64,000 bases of DNA. It comes from Anaerotruncus massiliensis (ex Togo et al. 2026) (GTDB lineage: Bacteria; Bacillota; Clostridia; Oscillospirales; Ruminococcaceae). This document shows positions 1-6,928 of the stretch, in pieces. Location of the stretch: positions 915,501 to 979,500 of the forward strand of contig NZ_LT962687.1 in assembly GCF_900199635.1 (NCBI RefSeq), read 5' to 3'. Made by a program: the position numbers and the translations under genes. The notes beneath the pieces were generated by a model, which saw nothing but the letters and a program-made list of their open reading frames with translations, searched no databases and had not been told where the DNA came from. Every line of letters begins with the position of its first letter. Within the stretch, counting starts at the first letter, position 1.

Positions 1-1195
1 CCGCCAGCGTCCAGAGCTGTCCGCCGACGGCGGCCCAGTTGCCGCCCTCGTCGTCAATCAGGGGAACGTCGTTAAAAATGCTGCCCTCGCCCTGAAGCCC
101 CCGCAGGATGGCGTTGACGCCTGCCGTGTCCTTTTCCTCCGGGTCCTCTTTCGCGTTCTCGGACGCGAAGATGTTGAGCAGCGCGTCCGGGTGCTGCGTC
201 CGGGGCAGGTTCCCGGTCGTGAGCCCTTCGCCAAGCGCGAGGGCGGCGTCGACGTCGACGCCCAAACCGGTGAGCACTCCGGTGAGGCCGCTGATATTCT
301 GCTTGAGCGCGGCCAGCGCCTCCTGGAGCGCGGACGTGTCGGCCGGCTGCTCGGTGGGAAGGGCGGCGATCTGGTCGTTTACCTCCCTGATCTTCGCGTC
401 GAGGTCGGCGAGCTGCTGCCGCAGCTTTTCCGCCTCGGCCGTGAGCGACTGGGTCTTCTGCTCCGCGTCGTACTGCGCCTTCAGGTCCTCATAGACCTTC
501 TGCAGCCGGTCGGCCTCGGCTTTCAGCGCGTCGGCGCCGGGGATCTTTTCAACCGGGCTGCCGGGGCTGAACGCGGCGTAACCCGCGTCGGCGGCGAGCT
601 GTTTGAGCTCGTTCAGCAGGTCCTTCTGCCTGTTTTCCGCGGCGGCCAGTTCCTTGACCGCCTGCTCGTAGGCGGCGCCGAGCTGTTCGGGCGTCAGGTC
701 CGCGCTGCGCGCCGAAGGGCCCGCGAGCTTGAACATCGGGAAGAAGTCCCGGCCCCCGAGGCTCGGATAGTGGGTGACGATCAAATCCTTGCGCGCCTTG
801 ATCTGCGCCTCCATCTCGACCTTGTATTCGTCGGCGGAGAAATTGTCCTTGATCGAGAACCTGATGCAGACGTAGCGGGTGCCGTTGAAGCGCTTTTCCA
901 CGATGTCGGCTCCGCTGACCAGCTTGCCGTTGGTCTTTTTCTTCATCGAGAAGCGGACGACGTCCTTGTCGGTCAGGATGTCGTACCCCGCCACGGAGGA
1001 GGGCCCGATGATATAGTAGTAGTCGTCGCCGGGCTTCAGGGTGTCGTAGCCCGAATCGTAGGCGGATTCGCCGTCCCCGTTCAGGATGGTGCCGACGACC
1101 GGGTCGGTATAGATGTCGTAGGCCGCCGCGAAGGCCGCGACGTTCAGCGACAGCACGCAGGCAACCGCCAGAAGCAGTGCGAGCAGTTTTTTCAT
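1..1195 (-). CDS. Secreted coiled-coil protein, unknown function (3' end beyond window)
   Basis: The frame is open from an ATG at 1195 to the left edge, so at least 398 residues are present and the C-terminus is missing. The first 25 residues are a classic signal peptide (MKKLLALLLAVACVLSL, then Ala-rich), so the product is exported. Residues about 25-185 look globular; residues about 190-310 are rich in Ala, Glu, Gln and Leu with heptad-like spacing and read as a coiled coil (for example KLRQQLADLDAKIREV). I do not recognise the family. It is likely a cell-surface or spore-envelope structural protein, which is inference only. An AAGGGGG ribosome binding site lies nine bases before the ATG. 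The signal peptide and uninterrupted frame make this a real gene. Confidence 0.8.
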   Translation of the reverse strand, partial: MKKLLALLLAVACVLSLNVAAFAAAYDIYTDPVVGTILNGDGESAYDSGYDTLKPGDDYYYIIGPSSVAGYDILTDKDVVRFSMKKKTNGKLVSGADIVEKRFNGTRYVCIRFSIKDNFSADEYKVEMEAQIKARKDLIVTHYPSLGGRDFFPMFKLAGPSARSADLTPEQLGAAYEQAVKELAAAENRQKDLLNELKQLAADAGYAAFSPGSPVEKIPGADALKAEADRLQKVYEDLKAQYDAEQKTQSLTAEAEKLRQQLADLDAKIREVNDQIAALPTEQPADTSALQEALAALKQNISGLTGVLTGLGVDVDAALALGEGLTTGNLPRTQHPDALLNIFASENAKEDPEEKDTAGVNAILRGLQGEGSIFNDVPLIDDEGGNWAAVGGQLWTLA

Positions 1196-1330
1196 GGTGA
1201 GATGCCCCCTTCTTTGCTCTTGCGTTTCCAGTTTCTCTCTCTTTCCGGTTACTCTTATAACCAAATTGGAAGCCGCCGGGGGACAGATCCCTGTGTGTTT
1301 TTTGTGTCGGCACGCCGCGCGGGGAAAAAA

Positions 1331-1360
1331 GCCCGGGGCGGCCGTCTGGCCGCCCCGGGC
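1331..1360 (-). terminator. Rho-independent terminator of the zinc-ribbon gene
   Basis: A perfect 13-bp GC-rich stem (1331-1343 with 1348-1360, loop GTCT) is followed on the minus strand by six T (1330-1325). It sits directly after the stop codon of the minus-strand gene ending at 1366. Confidence 0.85.
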
Positions 1361-1365
1361 GGGGG

Positions 1366-2025
1366 TTATTCGCGGTTGTCGTAGAGGACGCCGCCCCCCA
1401 CCTCCAGCATCAGGGGGGAGTAGCCGTCCAGGCCGTCTGACAGGGTGAGCTTTGCCGTATAGGACTCGGTGAGCGTCTCCCCGGAGGCGGTGTTGCGGTC
1501 GAACCGCTGGGAAACGGTGTAGACGCCCGCCTCCTCGTCGACCGACAGGCCCTGCCGGTAAAAGTGGACGCTGGCGGGGTCGTAGGCCTGCGCGCGGACC
1601 ATCTCCTGCGCGCAGGAGACGGCGTACCGCTCCGCATCGGTTTGCGCGCCGGCCTGCTCCCGCGGGGCTTCCGCGCCGGGGCGCAGCAGGAAGAAGAGGA
1701 GCCCGCCCGCCGCGAGCAGGATGACGAGCAGGACGGGAAGCAGCCACCGCGGCAGCTTACGCCGGGATTTCGGCGCGTCGCCGGGCGGGCTCTCGTCAAA
1801 GTCGGGGAGCAGCTCGGGCTCGGGCGGGACGCCGTCCGGCGTTTCCCCGCGCAGGCAGGCGTCGCACAGGTCGGAGACGCCGCCCTCGGGCAGCGGCCGC
1901 CCGCAGAGGATGCAGGCGCGCACCGGAGGGGCGTCCGCCCCGGCGGGGGCGGAGAGGGGCGCGCCGCAGTGCAGGCAGTAGGCGCTTTTGCGCGGGATGC
2001 GTTTTTTGCAGTAAGGGCAGACCAT
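1366..2025 (-). CDS. Zinc-ribbon, single-pass membrane protein
   Basis: A 219-residue protein. It begins with a zinc ribbon (Cys3, Cys6, Cys17, Cys20), followed near residues 38-60 by a second ribbon-like CxxC...CxxC. An acidic Pro-rich linker leads to one transmembrane segment near residues 92-112 (WLLPVLLVILLAAGG). The remaining ~105 residues would be extracytoplasmic and resemble a small beta-rich domain. Cytoplasmic zinc ribbons tethered to an outer domain are common in Clostridia, usually without known function. The start is supported by AAGGAGG six bases upstream. Its own promoter and terminator make it monocistronic. Confidence 0.8.
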   Translation of the reverse strand: MVCPYCKKRIPRKSAYCLHCGAPLSAPAGADAPPVRACILCGRPLPEGGVSDLCDACLRGETPDGVPPEPELLPDFDESPPGDAPKSRRKLPRWLLPVLLVILLAAGGLLFFLLRPGAEAPREQAGAQTDAERYAVSCAQEMVRAQAYDPASVHFYRQGLSVDEEAGVYTVSQRFDRNTASGETLTESYTAKLTLSDGLDGYSPLMLEVGGGVLYDNRE

Positions 2026-2058
2026 GCCGTTCCTCCTTCCGAGGGGGATTCTGGGAAT

Positions 2059-2086
2059 ATGATAGCACAGCCTCCGGAAAATGCAA
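2059..2086 (-). promoter_or_regulatory. Sigma-A-type promoter for the zinc-ribbon gene
   Basis: Minus strand: TTGCAT (2086-2081), 16-bp spacer, TATCAT (2064-2059), ending 34 bp before the ATG at 2025. Confidence 0.5.
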
Positions 2087-2091
2087 GCGGG

Positions 2092-2607
2092 TCAGCAGCA
2101 GCTTTCGAGAATCCGCCGGAAGGCGCGGATGTGGAGCTGTTCGTCGAGGATGATGCGGTTGAGCATCGCGGAGATATAGCAGTCCTCGATCGCCGCCGCC
2201 TGGTACTGGTAGGTGTGGATGGCGGCCTGCTCGAGGGAGATGTCGCTTTGGACCGCCTCGCAGAGGGAGGCGTGGTAGGTCACCATATTGCCGTTCCAGG
2301 CCACCGGGCAGCCCTGCCGCGGGGAGCAGTAGCGCGGGTCGCCGCCGAGCAGCAGGACGAGCCTGCCGAAGATGTCGAGGTGGTGCATCTCGGTGATCGA
2401 GATGTGGTGAAGGGCGTCGGCGGCCTCGGGCGCGGAGCGTCCGAGTACGAGGCTGTGGTAGGTGTACTGGGTGATCGAGGTGAGCTCGCTGCCCGCGGAG
2501 GCGAAATTGGCCTGGAGCATTTGCGCGTAACGGGGATTGGGCCGCTCCACGCGGATGGGAGGATAGGGTTCCGGCGCCGCGTAGAGGATGGCGTTCTGAT
2601 CGCTCAT
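2092..2607 (-). CDS. Ferritin-like diiron protein
   Basis: A 171-residue cytoplasmic protein with the ferritin-like four-helix metal signature: Glu41, Glu73-x-x-His76, Glu126 and Glu156-x-x-His159, that is, two Glu...ExxH halves. This is the carboxylate-bridged diiron (or Mn) layout of the rubrerythrin/bacterioferritin/manganese-catalase superfamily. No rubredoxin domain is present. The loop around residues 92-100 carries two Cys and the C-terminus ends in Cys-Cys. Likely roles are peroxide handling or iron/manganese metabolism in an anaerobe; the exact reaction cannot be assigned. The start ATG has a GGAGGGACC-type ribosome binding site. The gene is transcribed away from the XRE regulator. 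Confidence 0.8.
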   Translation of the reverse strand: MSDQNAILYAAPEPYPPIRVERPNPRYAQMLQANFASAGSELTSITQYTYHSLVLGRSAPEAADALHHISITEMHHLDIFGRLVLLLGGDPRYCSPRQGCPVAWNGNMVTYHASLCEAVQSDISLEQAAIHTYQYQAAAIEDCYISAMLNRIILDEQLHIRAFRRILESCC

Positions 2608-2929
2608 AGGGGTCCCTCCTGTCAGGTTTTTACATGTTTAAAGATATGCGCGGCGGCCTCCGGACAGACTGGGAAAAATTTTTCCGGAAAAGATGGGGCG
2701 TAGAGCTTCCACAGTGGTCATGAAAAACTTATAATAAAAGTATAATTTGCCTTCCATGCGAGCGGCTGTTTTGTCGAAAAAAACCGGTTTCAAAAAATGA
2801 TGCACAAATTTGGGGGACGCTTTTACACAAATGGAAAATACATTTAATACTGGTAACATATATCTAGAACTATGGTAGTTTGAAATGGGTCGAAAAATGT
2901 ATTATGATGTCGAAAAGGGGTGTGGACGC
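2608..2929. promoter_or_regulatory. Divergent AT-rich control region with Spo0A-box-like heptamers
   Basis: A 322-bp AT-rich region between the ferritin-like gene (minus) and the XRE gene (plus); it contains no convincing ORF. TGTCGAA, the core of the Bacillus 0A box, occurs at 2772-2778 (inside an extended A/T-flanked match) and 2908-2914, with a one-mismatch copy GGTCGAA at 2888-2894. A TTTACA hexamer precedes TAATAC by 17 bp near 2821-2849, a possible promoter for the XRE gene. Confidence 0.4.
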
Positions 2930-3274
2930 ATGTCAAACAGCAACGAGGTAATCAGACGTAACATCCGGTTTGTACGCACTTCCCTTGGAATGACACAGGA
3001 ACAGCTGGCGTTCGCATCGGGGATGACCACCGCCTGCGTAAGCAGGCTGGAGCGGGTCAACGGTAACCCGACGGTGCAGACGCTCGACCAGATCGCGGAT
3101 GGCCTGAAGCTCCAGACCATGCGCCTCTTTGACGAGGACCTGATCTCCCCGGAGAACAGGCGGCTGACGGCGCTTCAGCGCAGCTTTTTCGCGGCGCAGG
3201 AGCTTCCCGCCGAGCGGCAGGAGGAGTTGAGCCTGCTGATTCAGAACTATATCAGCCTCGGGAAGCTCTTCTGA
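2930..3274 (+). CDS. XRE-family HTH transcriptional regulator
   Basis: A 114-residue DNA-binding regulator. Residues about 8-62 are a Cro/C1 helix-turn-helix: the recognition region reads MTQEQLAFASGMTTACVSRLER, followed by the typical NPTVQTLDQIADGL helix. The C-terminal ~45 residues are helical and may dimerise. I chose the ATG at 2930 because AAAAGGGG lies nine bases before it; an in-frame ATG at 2885 has no ribosome binding site and overlaps the candidate regulatory repeats. Its targets are unknown. It is followed by a strong terminator and so is monocistronic. Confidence 0.85.
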   Translation: MSNSNEVIRRNIRFVRTSLGMTQEQLAFASGMTTACVSRLERVNGNPTVQTLDQIADGLKLQTMRLFDEDLISPENRRLTALQRSFFAAQELPAERQEELSLLIQNYISLGKLF

Positions 3275-3298
3275 GGCCGGACCGCGGGCAGCGTAAAA

Positions 3299-3335
3299 GG
3301 CACGGGGCCGCCGATGGGCGGGCCCGTGCCTTTTT
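3299..3335 (+). terminator. Terminator of the XRE gene
   Basis: A GC-rich stem-loop at 3299-3330 (GGCACGGG... with ...CCCGTGCC) is followed by five T. Confidence 0.8.
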
Positions 3336-3348
3336 GCGCGCCGGACGA

Positions 3349-3377
3349 TTTACAACCGGGGCGCAGGCTGGTATAAT
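3349..3377 (+). promoter_or_regulatory. Promoter for the redox-protein/radical-SAM operon
   Basis: TTTACA (3349-3354), 17-bp spacer, TATAAT (3372-3377); upstream of the gene starting at 3460. Confidence 0.7.
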
Positions 3378-3459
3378 AACCGAAGCGGCTATCAAGCATT
3401 TATGATCAATCCCGCCTGTTTCGGCGGCAAAGGACAACCGTATTAAAGGAAGCGAAAAG

Positions 3460-3879
3460 ATGGAAAATCGAGTGGAAAAGGCCGTGGCGCTGCATAAGCA
3501 GGGCTACAACTGCGCGCAGGCGGTGCTCTGCGCCTACTGTGACCTCTTCGGCATGGACGAGGAGACGGCGTTCAAAATCTCCGAGGGCTTCGGCGGCGGC
3601 ATCGGCGGCATGCACAGCGGCGTGTGCGGCGCGACGAGCGCGGTCTATATGCTCGCGGGGCTCCAGGGGAGCGGCGGCTCGCCCGAGAAGGGGCTCACCA
3701 AGGCCGCGACCTACGCGCGGATCAAGGAGCTGGAGAGCATCTTCCAGGCGGAGAACGGCAGCACCACCTGCCGTCAGCTGATCGAGCGGCGCAAGGCGGG
3801 CGAGGGAAAGAGCTGCCGCGAGCTGGTGATCTATGCGGCCGGGCTCGTCGAGCGGGAGCTGCTCGGCGAAGGAAAATGA
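3460..3879 (+). CDS. C_GCAxxG_C_C family redox protein
   Basis: A 139-residue protein of the C_GCAxxG_C_C family (TIGR01909-type), small proteins with conserved cysteines thought to bind a metal or cluster. Visible signatures are GYNCAQAV with Cys18, then Cys24 and Cys27, the GVCGATSA block around Cys56, and two later Cys in the TTCRQLI and KSCREL contexts. A Gly-rich loop (GFGGGIGG) lies between them. The precise reaction is not known for the family. Its stop overlaps the start of a radical-SAM activase (ATGA), so the two are translationally coupled and may act together. Confidence 0.85.
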   Translation: MENRVEKAVALHKQGYNCAQAVLCAYCDLFGMDEETAFKISEGFGGGIGGMHSGVCGATSAVYMLAGLQGSGGSPEKGLTKAATYARIKELESIFQAENGSTTCRQLIERRKAGEGKSCRELVIYAAGLVERELLGEGK

Positions 3880-4763
3880 GGCTTGAACACTGCACCCTCT
3901 GCCCGCGCGCCTGCGGGGCCGACCGGAGGACGGGAAGGGGATTCTGCGGCGGCGGCGCGCTCCCGCGCGTCGCGCGCGCGGCCCTGCACCAGTGGGAGGA
4001 GCCCTGCATCAGCGGGACGCGCGGCTCGGGGACCGTCTTTTTCTCCGGCTGCCCGCTGCGCTGCTGCTTCTGCCAGAACTACCGGATCAGCGCGGAAAAC
4101 TTTGGGAAGGAGATCTCCGTCGGCCGTCTGGCGGAAATCTTTCTCGAATTGCAGGCGCAGGGCGCGCACAATCTCAACCTCGTGAACCCCACCCACTGGG
4201 CGCCCTGGGTCGTGGAGGCGGTGGGGCGCGCCCGCCCCGCGCTCAAAATTCCCGTCGTCTGCAATTCGGGCGGCTACGAGTCTCCCGAGACGCTGGAGCT
4301 GCTTGGGAAGGTGGCGGACGTCTGGCTGCCCGACCTCAAATATGCCGACGCGGCGCGCGCGGCGCGCTATTCGGGCGCGCCCGACTATTTCCGGGCGGCG
4401 TCCTCCGCGATCGCCGAAATGTTCCGGCAGACGGGGCCCGTCCGGTTCGGAGCGGACGGGCTGCTCGAAAAGGGGCTCGTCATCCGCCATCTCGTGCTGC
4501 CGGGCGGGCTCCACGATTCGATCGCGGTGCTCGAATGGATCGCGGAAAACCTGCCGCTGGAGGAGATCCGTGTGAGCGTCATGAGCCAGTACACCCCCTT
4601 TTACCGCAGCGGGGAGTTCCCCGAGCTCGGCCGGCGGCTGAGCAGCTACGAATACCGCAGGGTGCTCGAGCGCGCGCGGGAGCTGGGCGTCCGCGGCTAC
4701 ATGCAGGAGAAAAGCTCCGCAAAAGAAGAATACACGCCCCCCTTTGATTTGGAGGGCGTGTAA
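3876..4763 (+). CDS. PflX-like radical SAM protein (COG1313)
   Basis: A 295-residue radical SAM enzyme. Near residue 55 the CxxxCxxC motif (GCPLRCCFCQN) binds the [4Fe-4S] cluster that cleaves S-adenosylmethionine. An extra N-terminal cysteine block (CTLCPRACG, then FCGG) is typical of the 'putative pyruvate-formate-lyase activating enzyme' PflX group. Substrates of this group are not established. The start overlaps the stop of the preceding redox protein gene by ATGA; longer in-frame extensions upstream lie inside that gene and are rejected. The gene ends just before a hairpin terminator. Confidence 0.85.
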   Translation: MRLEHCTLCPRACGADRRTGRGFCGGGALPRVARAALHQWEEPCISGTRGSGTVFFSGCPLRCCFCQNYRISAENFGKEISVGRLAEIFLELQAQGAHNLNLVNPTHWAPWVVEAVGRARPALKIPVVCNSGGYESPETLELLGKVADVWLPDLKYADAARAARYSGAPDYFRAASSAIAEMFRQTGPVRFGADGLLEKGLVIRHLVLPGGLHDSIAVLEWIAENLPLEEIRVSVMSQYTPFYRSGEFPELGRRLSSYEYRRVLERARELGVRGYMQEKSSAKEEYTPPFDLEGV

Positions 4764-4805
4764 AGACATGGAGTGCGTATCCACAGGGAACGCCAAAAGC
4801 AGGAG

Positions 4806-4830
4806 AGCCGCGGGATTCCCGCGGCTTTTT
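4806..4830 (+). terminator. Terminator after the radical SAM gene
   Basis: A 9-bp stem AGCCGCGGG/CCCGCGGCT with loop ATT (4806-4826) and five T. It lies between convergent genes. Confidence 0.8.
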
Positions 4831-4878
4831 CACGCGCCGCGGACGCAGGATGGCGCCGGGCGGCGTGCGGGTACGCGT

Positions 4879-5151
4879 TCAGGCCGCGTGCGCGGCGGCG
4901 ACGCGGCGGCGGACAGGCCGCGCCTGCGCGGCCTGCGTCGGGGGCGCCGGCGCATGGCGGCGCCGGGCCGGCTTCTTGGAGCCCGCCCGCGCGCAGAAGA
5001 CGCCGATCGCGGTGAAGGCGACGAGCTGGAGGATGCATTCCCAGAGGGAAATGCCGCCCGTCTCCCATGCGCCGAGCGAACCGAGGACCAAAAACGCCGA
5101 AACCACCGTAAGCAGTTGGAACAGATAGCGGATATGATAGAACAGTTTCAT
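4879..5151 (-). CDS. Small two-helix membrane protein, candidate target of the S24 repressor
   Basis: A 90-residue protein with two hydrophobic helices (around residues 9-29 and 35-52) and a strongly basic, Ala/Pro/Arg-rich tail. I do not recognise a family. I place the start at 5151, six bases after an AGGAAGG ribosome binding site; the longer frame from 5268 would run through its own promoter. It is transcribed divergently from the LexA-like repressor, and its promoter is covered by a perfect palindrome (see 5262-5282). That suggests stress-inducible expression, which is inference. Confidence 0.65.
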   Translation of the reverse strand: MKLFYHIRYLFQLLTVVSAFLVLGSLGAWETGGISLWECILQLVAFTAIGVFCARAGSKKPARRRHAPAPPTQAAQARPVRRRVAAAHAA

Positions 5152-5256
5152 CCGGATGCCTTCCTTCCTCCGCGCCGACCGTTTCCCGGCGGACGGCCTC
5201 CCGCGCGGAAAAGGAGGCGTCCGGACTGCCGAAAAACAACGATTGTTTGTATTTTC

Positions 5257-5285
5257 AATATACAACAACTAATGGTTGTTGTCAA
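5257..5285 (-). promoter_or_regulatory. Promoter of the small membrane protein gene
   Basis: Minus strand: TTGACA (5285-5280), 17-bp spacer, TATATT (5262-5257). The spacer is almost entirely occupied by the palindrome at 5262-5282. Confidence 0.75.
5262..5282. promoter_or_regulatory. Perfect palindromic operator candidate
   Basis: Arms ACAACAAC (5262-5269) and GTTGTTGT (5275-5282) around TAATG. It overlaps the -35 and -10 of the leftward promoter. Three TACAAC half-sites recur at 5261, 5293 and 5324, about three helical turns apart, the last inside the rightward promoter spacer. A second small inverted repeat (AAACAA, CGA, TTGTTT) lies at 5234-5248. The likely binder is the adjacent S24 repressor (inference). 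Confidence 0.65.
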
Positions 5286-5315
5286 GCTGTTTTACAACTT
5301 TTTTGATTATTTGGA

Positions 5316-5344
5316 TTGACAGATACAACCTATTGATGTAAAAT
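5316..5344 (+). promoter_or_regulatory. Promoter of the S24 repressor gene
   Basis: TTGACA (5316-5321), 17-bp spacer containing TACAAC, TAAAAT (5339-5344). Confidence 0.75.
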
Positions 5345-5430
5345 ATAACTGTCAGTATAAATGGCTGCGGGGACGGCGGCGCGGGCCGGACAGCGGGTTC
5401 CTCCCGCGCGCCGGGAAAGGGAGAAGATCG

Positions 5431-6036
5431 ATGTTTTCCGAACGGTTGAGGGCGCTTCGCAAGGAGCGCAAAATTTCGCAGGGCGCGCTGGCCGCGCAGC
5501 TCGGCATCAGCCAGCAGGCGGTCGGCAAGTGGGAGACGGGGCGTTCCACCCCCGACCCCGGCACGCTCCGCAAAATCGCCGACCTCTTCGGCGTATCGGC
5601 CGACGGCCTGCTCGGGCGGGACGACGCGCATTCCGCGCCGGTGTGGCCGGGCGCGGAGGTGCTCGTGCCGGTGCTCGGCACCGTCAAGGCGGGCTACGAC
5701 GCCTACGCCTTTGAGGAGGATTACGGCAGTGAGCCCGCGAACGTCAAAAACCCGCGCGACTATTTCTACCTGATCGTGCGCGGGGACAGCATGGAGCCGC
5801 GCATCAGCAGCGGCGACCTCGCGCTCGTCCACAGCCAGCCCGACGTCGAAAGCGGGGATCTGGCCGTCGTGCTTGTCGACGGGGAGGAGGGCACCCTTAA
5901 AAAGGTGCTCAAAAAGGAGGGCGCGGTGATCTTGCAGCCCTTCAATCCCGCCTACCAGACGCAGGTCTTCATCGGCGGGGAAATCGACCGGCTCACCATC
6001 GTGGGCAAGGTCGTGGAGACAAAAACCAAGTGGTAG
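5431..6036 (+). CDS. XRE/S24 LexA-like self-cleaving repressor
   Basis: A 201-residue repressor. Residues 3-58 are an XRE helix-turn-helix (LGISQQAVGKWETGRSTP). Residues about 78-198 are an S24/LexA peptidase domain with the catalytic pair Ser120 (RGDSMEP) and Lys157 (GTLKK), and an Ala87-Gly88 bond in the position of the LexA cleavage site. It therefore has everything needed for RecA-stimulated or stress-triggered autocleavage. It differs from true LexA, which carries a winged helix, and so resembles phage CI or stand-alone stress repressors. The divergent small membrane gene and a perfect operator next door suggest autoregulation and a local target. No phage genes surround it. Confidence 0.9.
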   Translation: MFSERLRALRKERKISQGALAAQLGISQQAVGKWETGRSTPDPGTLRKIADLFGVSADGLLGRDDAHSAPVWPGAEVLVPVLGTVKAGYDAYAFEEDYGSEPANVKNPRDYFYLIVRGDSMEPRISSGDLALVHSQPDVESGDLAVVLVDGEEGTLKKVLKKEGAVILQPFNPAYQTQVFIGGEIDRLTIVGKVVETKTKW

Positions 6037-6037
6037 G

Positions 6038-6066
6038 TTGCTTATTGGGCCGCGGTGTGCTAAAAT
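6038..6066 (+). promoter_or_regulatory. Promoter of the pyrophosphatase gene
   Basis: TTGCTT (6038-6043), 17-bp spacer, TAAAAT (6061-6066); begins two bases after the repressor stop codon. Confidence 0.6.
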
Positions 6067-6119
6067 CATCCTGACAGGACGCTACAGGGCTAGAGAAGTT
6101 TTGAAAAGGGGTTATCGGA

Positions 6120-6653
6120 TTGAATATTTGGCATGACATGTCGCCCAAGCGCATTACCAAAAACGACTTTATCGCTGTGATCGAAATCCAGAAGGGCGGG
6201 AAGAATAAGTACGAGCTGGATAAGGAGACGGGGCTGATCATCCTCGACCGGATCCTCTACACCTCCACCCACTATCCCGCCAACTACGGCTTCATCCCGC
6301 GCACCTACGGCGACGACAACGACCCGCTCGACGTGCTGGTGCTCTGCTCCGAGGCGCTCATCCCGCTGAGCCTCGTGCGCTGCTACCCGATCGGCGTCAT
6401 TTCGATGATCGACAACGGCAAAAACGACGAGAAGATCATCGCGATCCCCTTTGAGGACCCGATGTACAACCACTACCGGGATATCAGCGAGCTGCCCGAG
6501 CATGTCTTTGCCGAGATGCGCCACTTCTTCAGCGTCTACAAATCCCTCGAGGGCAAACAGACCGCCGTCAACGAGGTGGCCGGCCCCGAAACCGCGATCG
6601 AGATCGTCCAGAACGCGATCGACCACTACGTCGAGAAATTCTGCCGCGGATAG
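6120..6653 (+). CDS. ppa: Inorganic pyrophosphatase (family I)
   Basis: A 177-residue soluble family I pyrophosphatase, hydrolysing PPi to phosphate and so pulling biosynthetic reactions forward. Signatures are YPANYGFIPRTYGDDNDPLDVLVL, interrupted here only for quoting: the acidic block GDDNDPLD carries the metal-binding Asp residues. Length is typical. The start is a TTG at 6120, eight bases after AAGGGG; no ATG lies in a better position. It is a single gene with its own promoter and terminator. Confidence 0.93.
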   Translation: MNIWHDMSPKRITKNDFIAVIEIQKGGKNKYELDKETGLIILDRILYTSTHYPANYGFIPRTYGDDNDPLDVLVLCSEALIPLSLVRCYPIGVISMIDNGKNDEKIIAIPFEDPMYNHYRDISELPEHVFAEMRHFFSVYKSLEGKQTAVNEVAGPETAIEIVQNAIDHYVEKFCRG

Positions 6654-6682
6654 ATCCCGCGAAGCTCCGGAAATACGGAAAA

Positions 6683-6716
6683 CCCCCGCCGCTGTGATAC
6701 AGCGGCGGGGGGTTTT
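6683..6716 (+). terminator. Terminator of ppa
   Basis: A perfect 12-bp stem (6683-6694 with 6700-6711, loop TGATA) followed by GTTTTG. Confidence 0.8.
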
Positions 6717-6721
6717 GCGCG

Positions 6722-6816
6722 GCGGCGGGATCGCCCGCGCGAAGCGCGGGGCGCCGCGGGGCCGCCAGCGGGCGGCCCCGCGGCGTGCCGTCCCGTGGGA
6801 CGGCCGATCCCGCCGC
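6722..6816. repeat. Perfectly nested four-way-junction sequence
   Basis: A 12-bp outer stem (6722-6733 with 6805-6816) encloses three adjacent hairpins: 6734-6750 (7-bp stem, GAA loop), 6752-6785 (15-bp stem, AGCG loop) and 6787-6804 (8-bp stem). Only single bases separate the helices. It lies between the ppa terminator and feoB. It could be a structured RNA, a cruciform-forming DNA element, or a miniature mobile palindromic element. I do not recognise it. Confidence 0.75.
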
Positions 6817-6928
6817 GTCTCCGTCCCTTCCGCCGCGCCCTCCGGCGGCGAGGGCTAAAAATTCCCGCCGTGTCATATGCTGGTGGCAGGGGACAAACCC
6901 GAATCGGAAACGCGGGGAGGAACGGGCA

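Noticed and set aside
549-1313. Open frame of 254 codons on the minus strand
   Set aside because: It lies in another frame of the secreted coiled-coil gene, has Arg/Gly-rich shadow composition, and no ribosome binding site.
2638-2859. 73-codon minus-strand frame in the divergent control region
   Set aside because: No ribosome binding site, overlaps probable promoters and 0A-box-like sites, no recognisable features.
5431-6036. Prophage remnant around the CI/LexA-like repressor
   Set aside because: No integrase, structural or replication genes and no attachment-site repeats are visible on either side.
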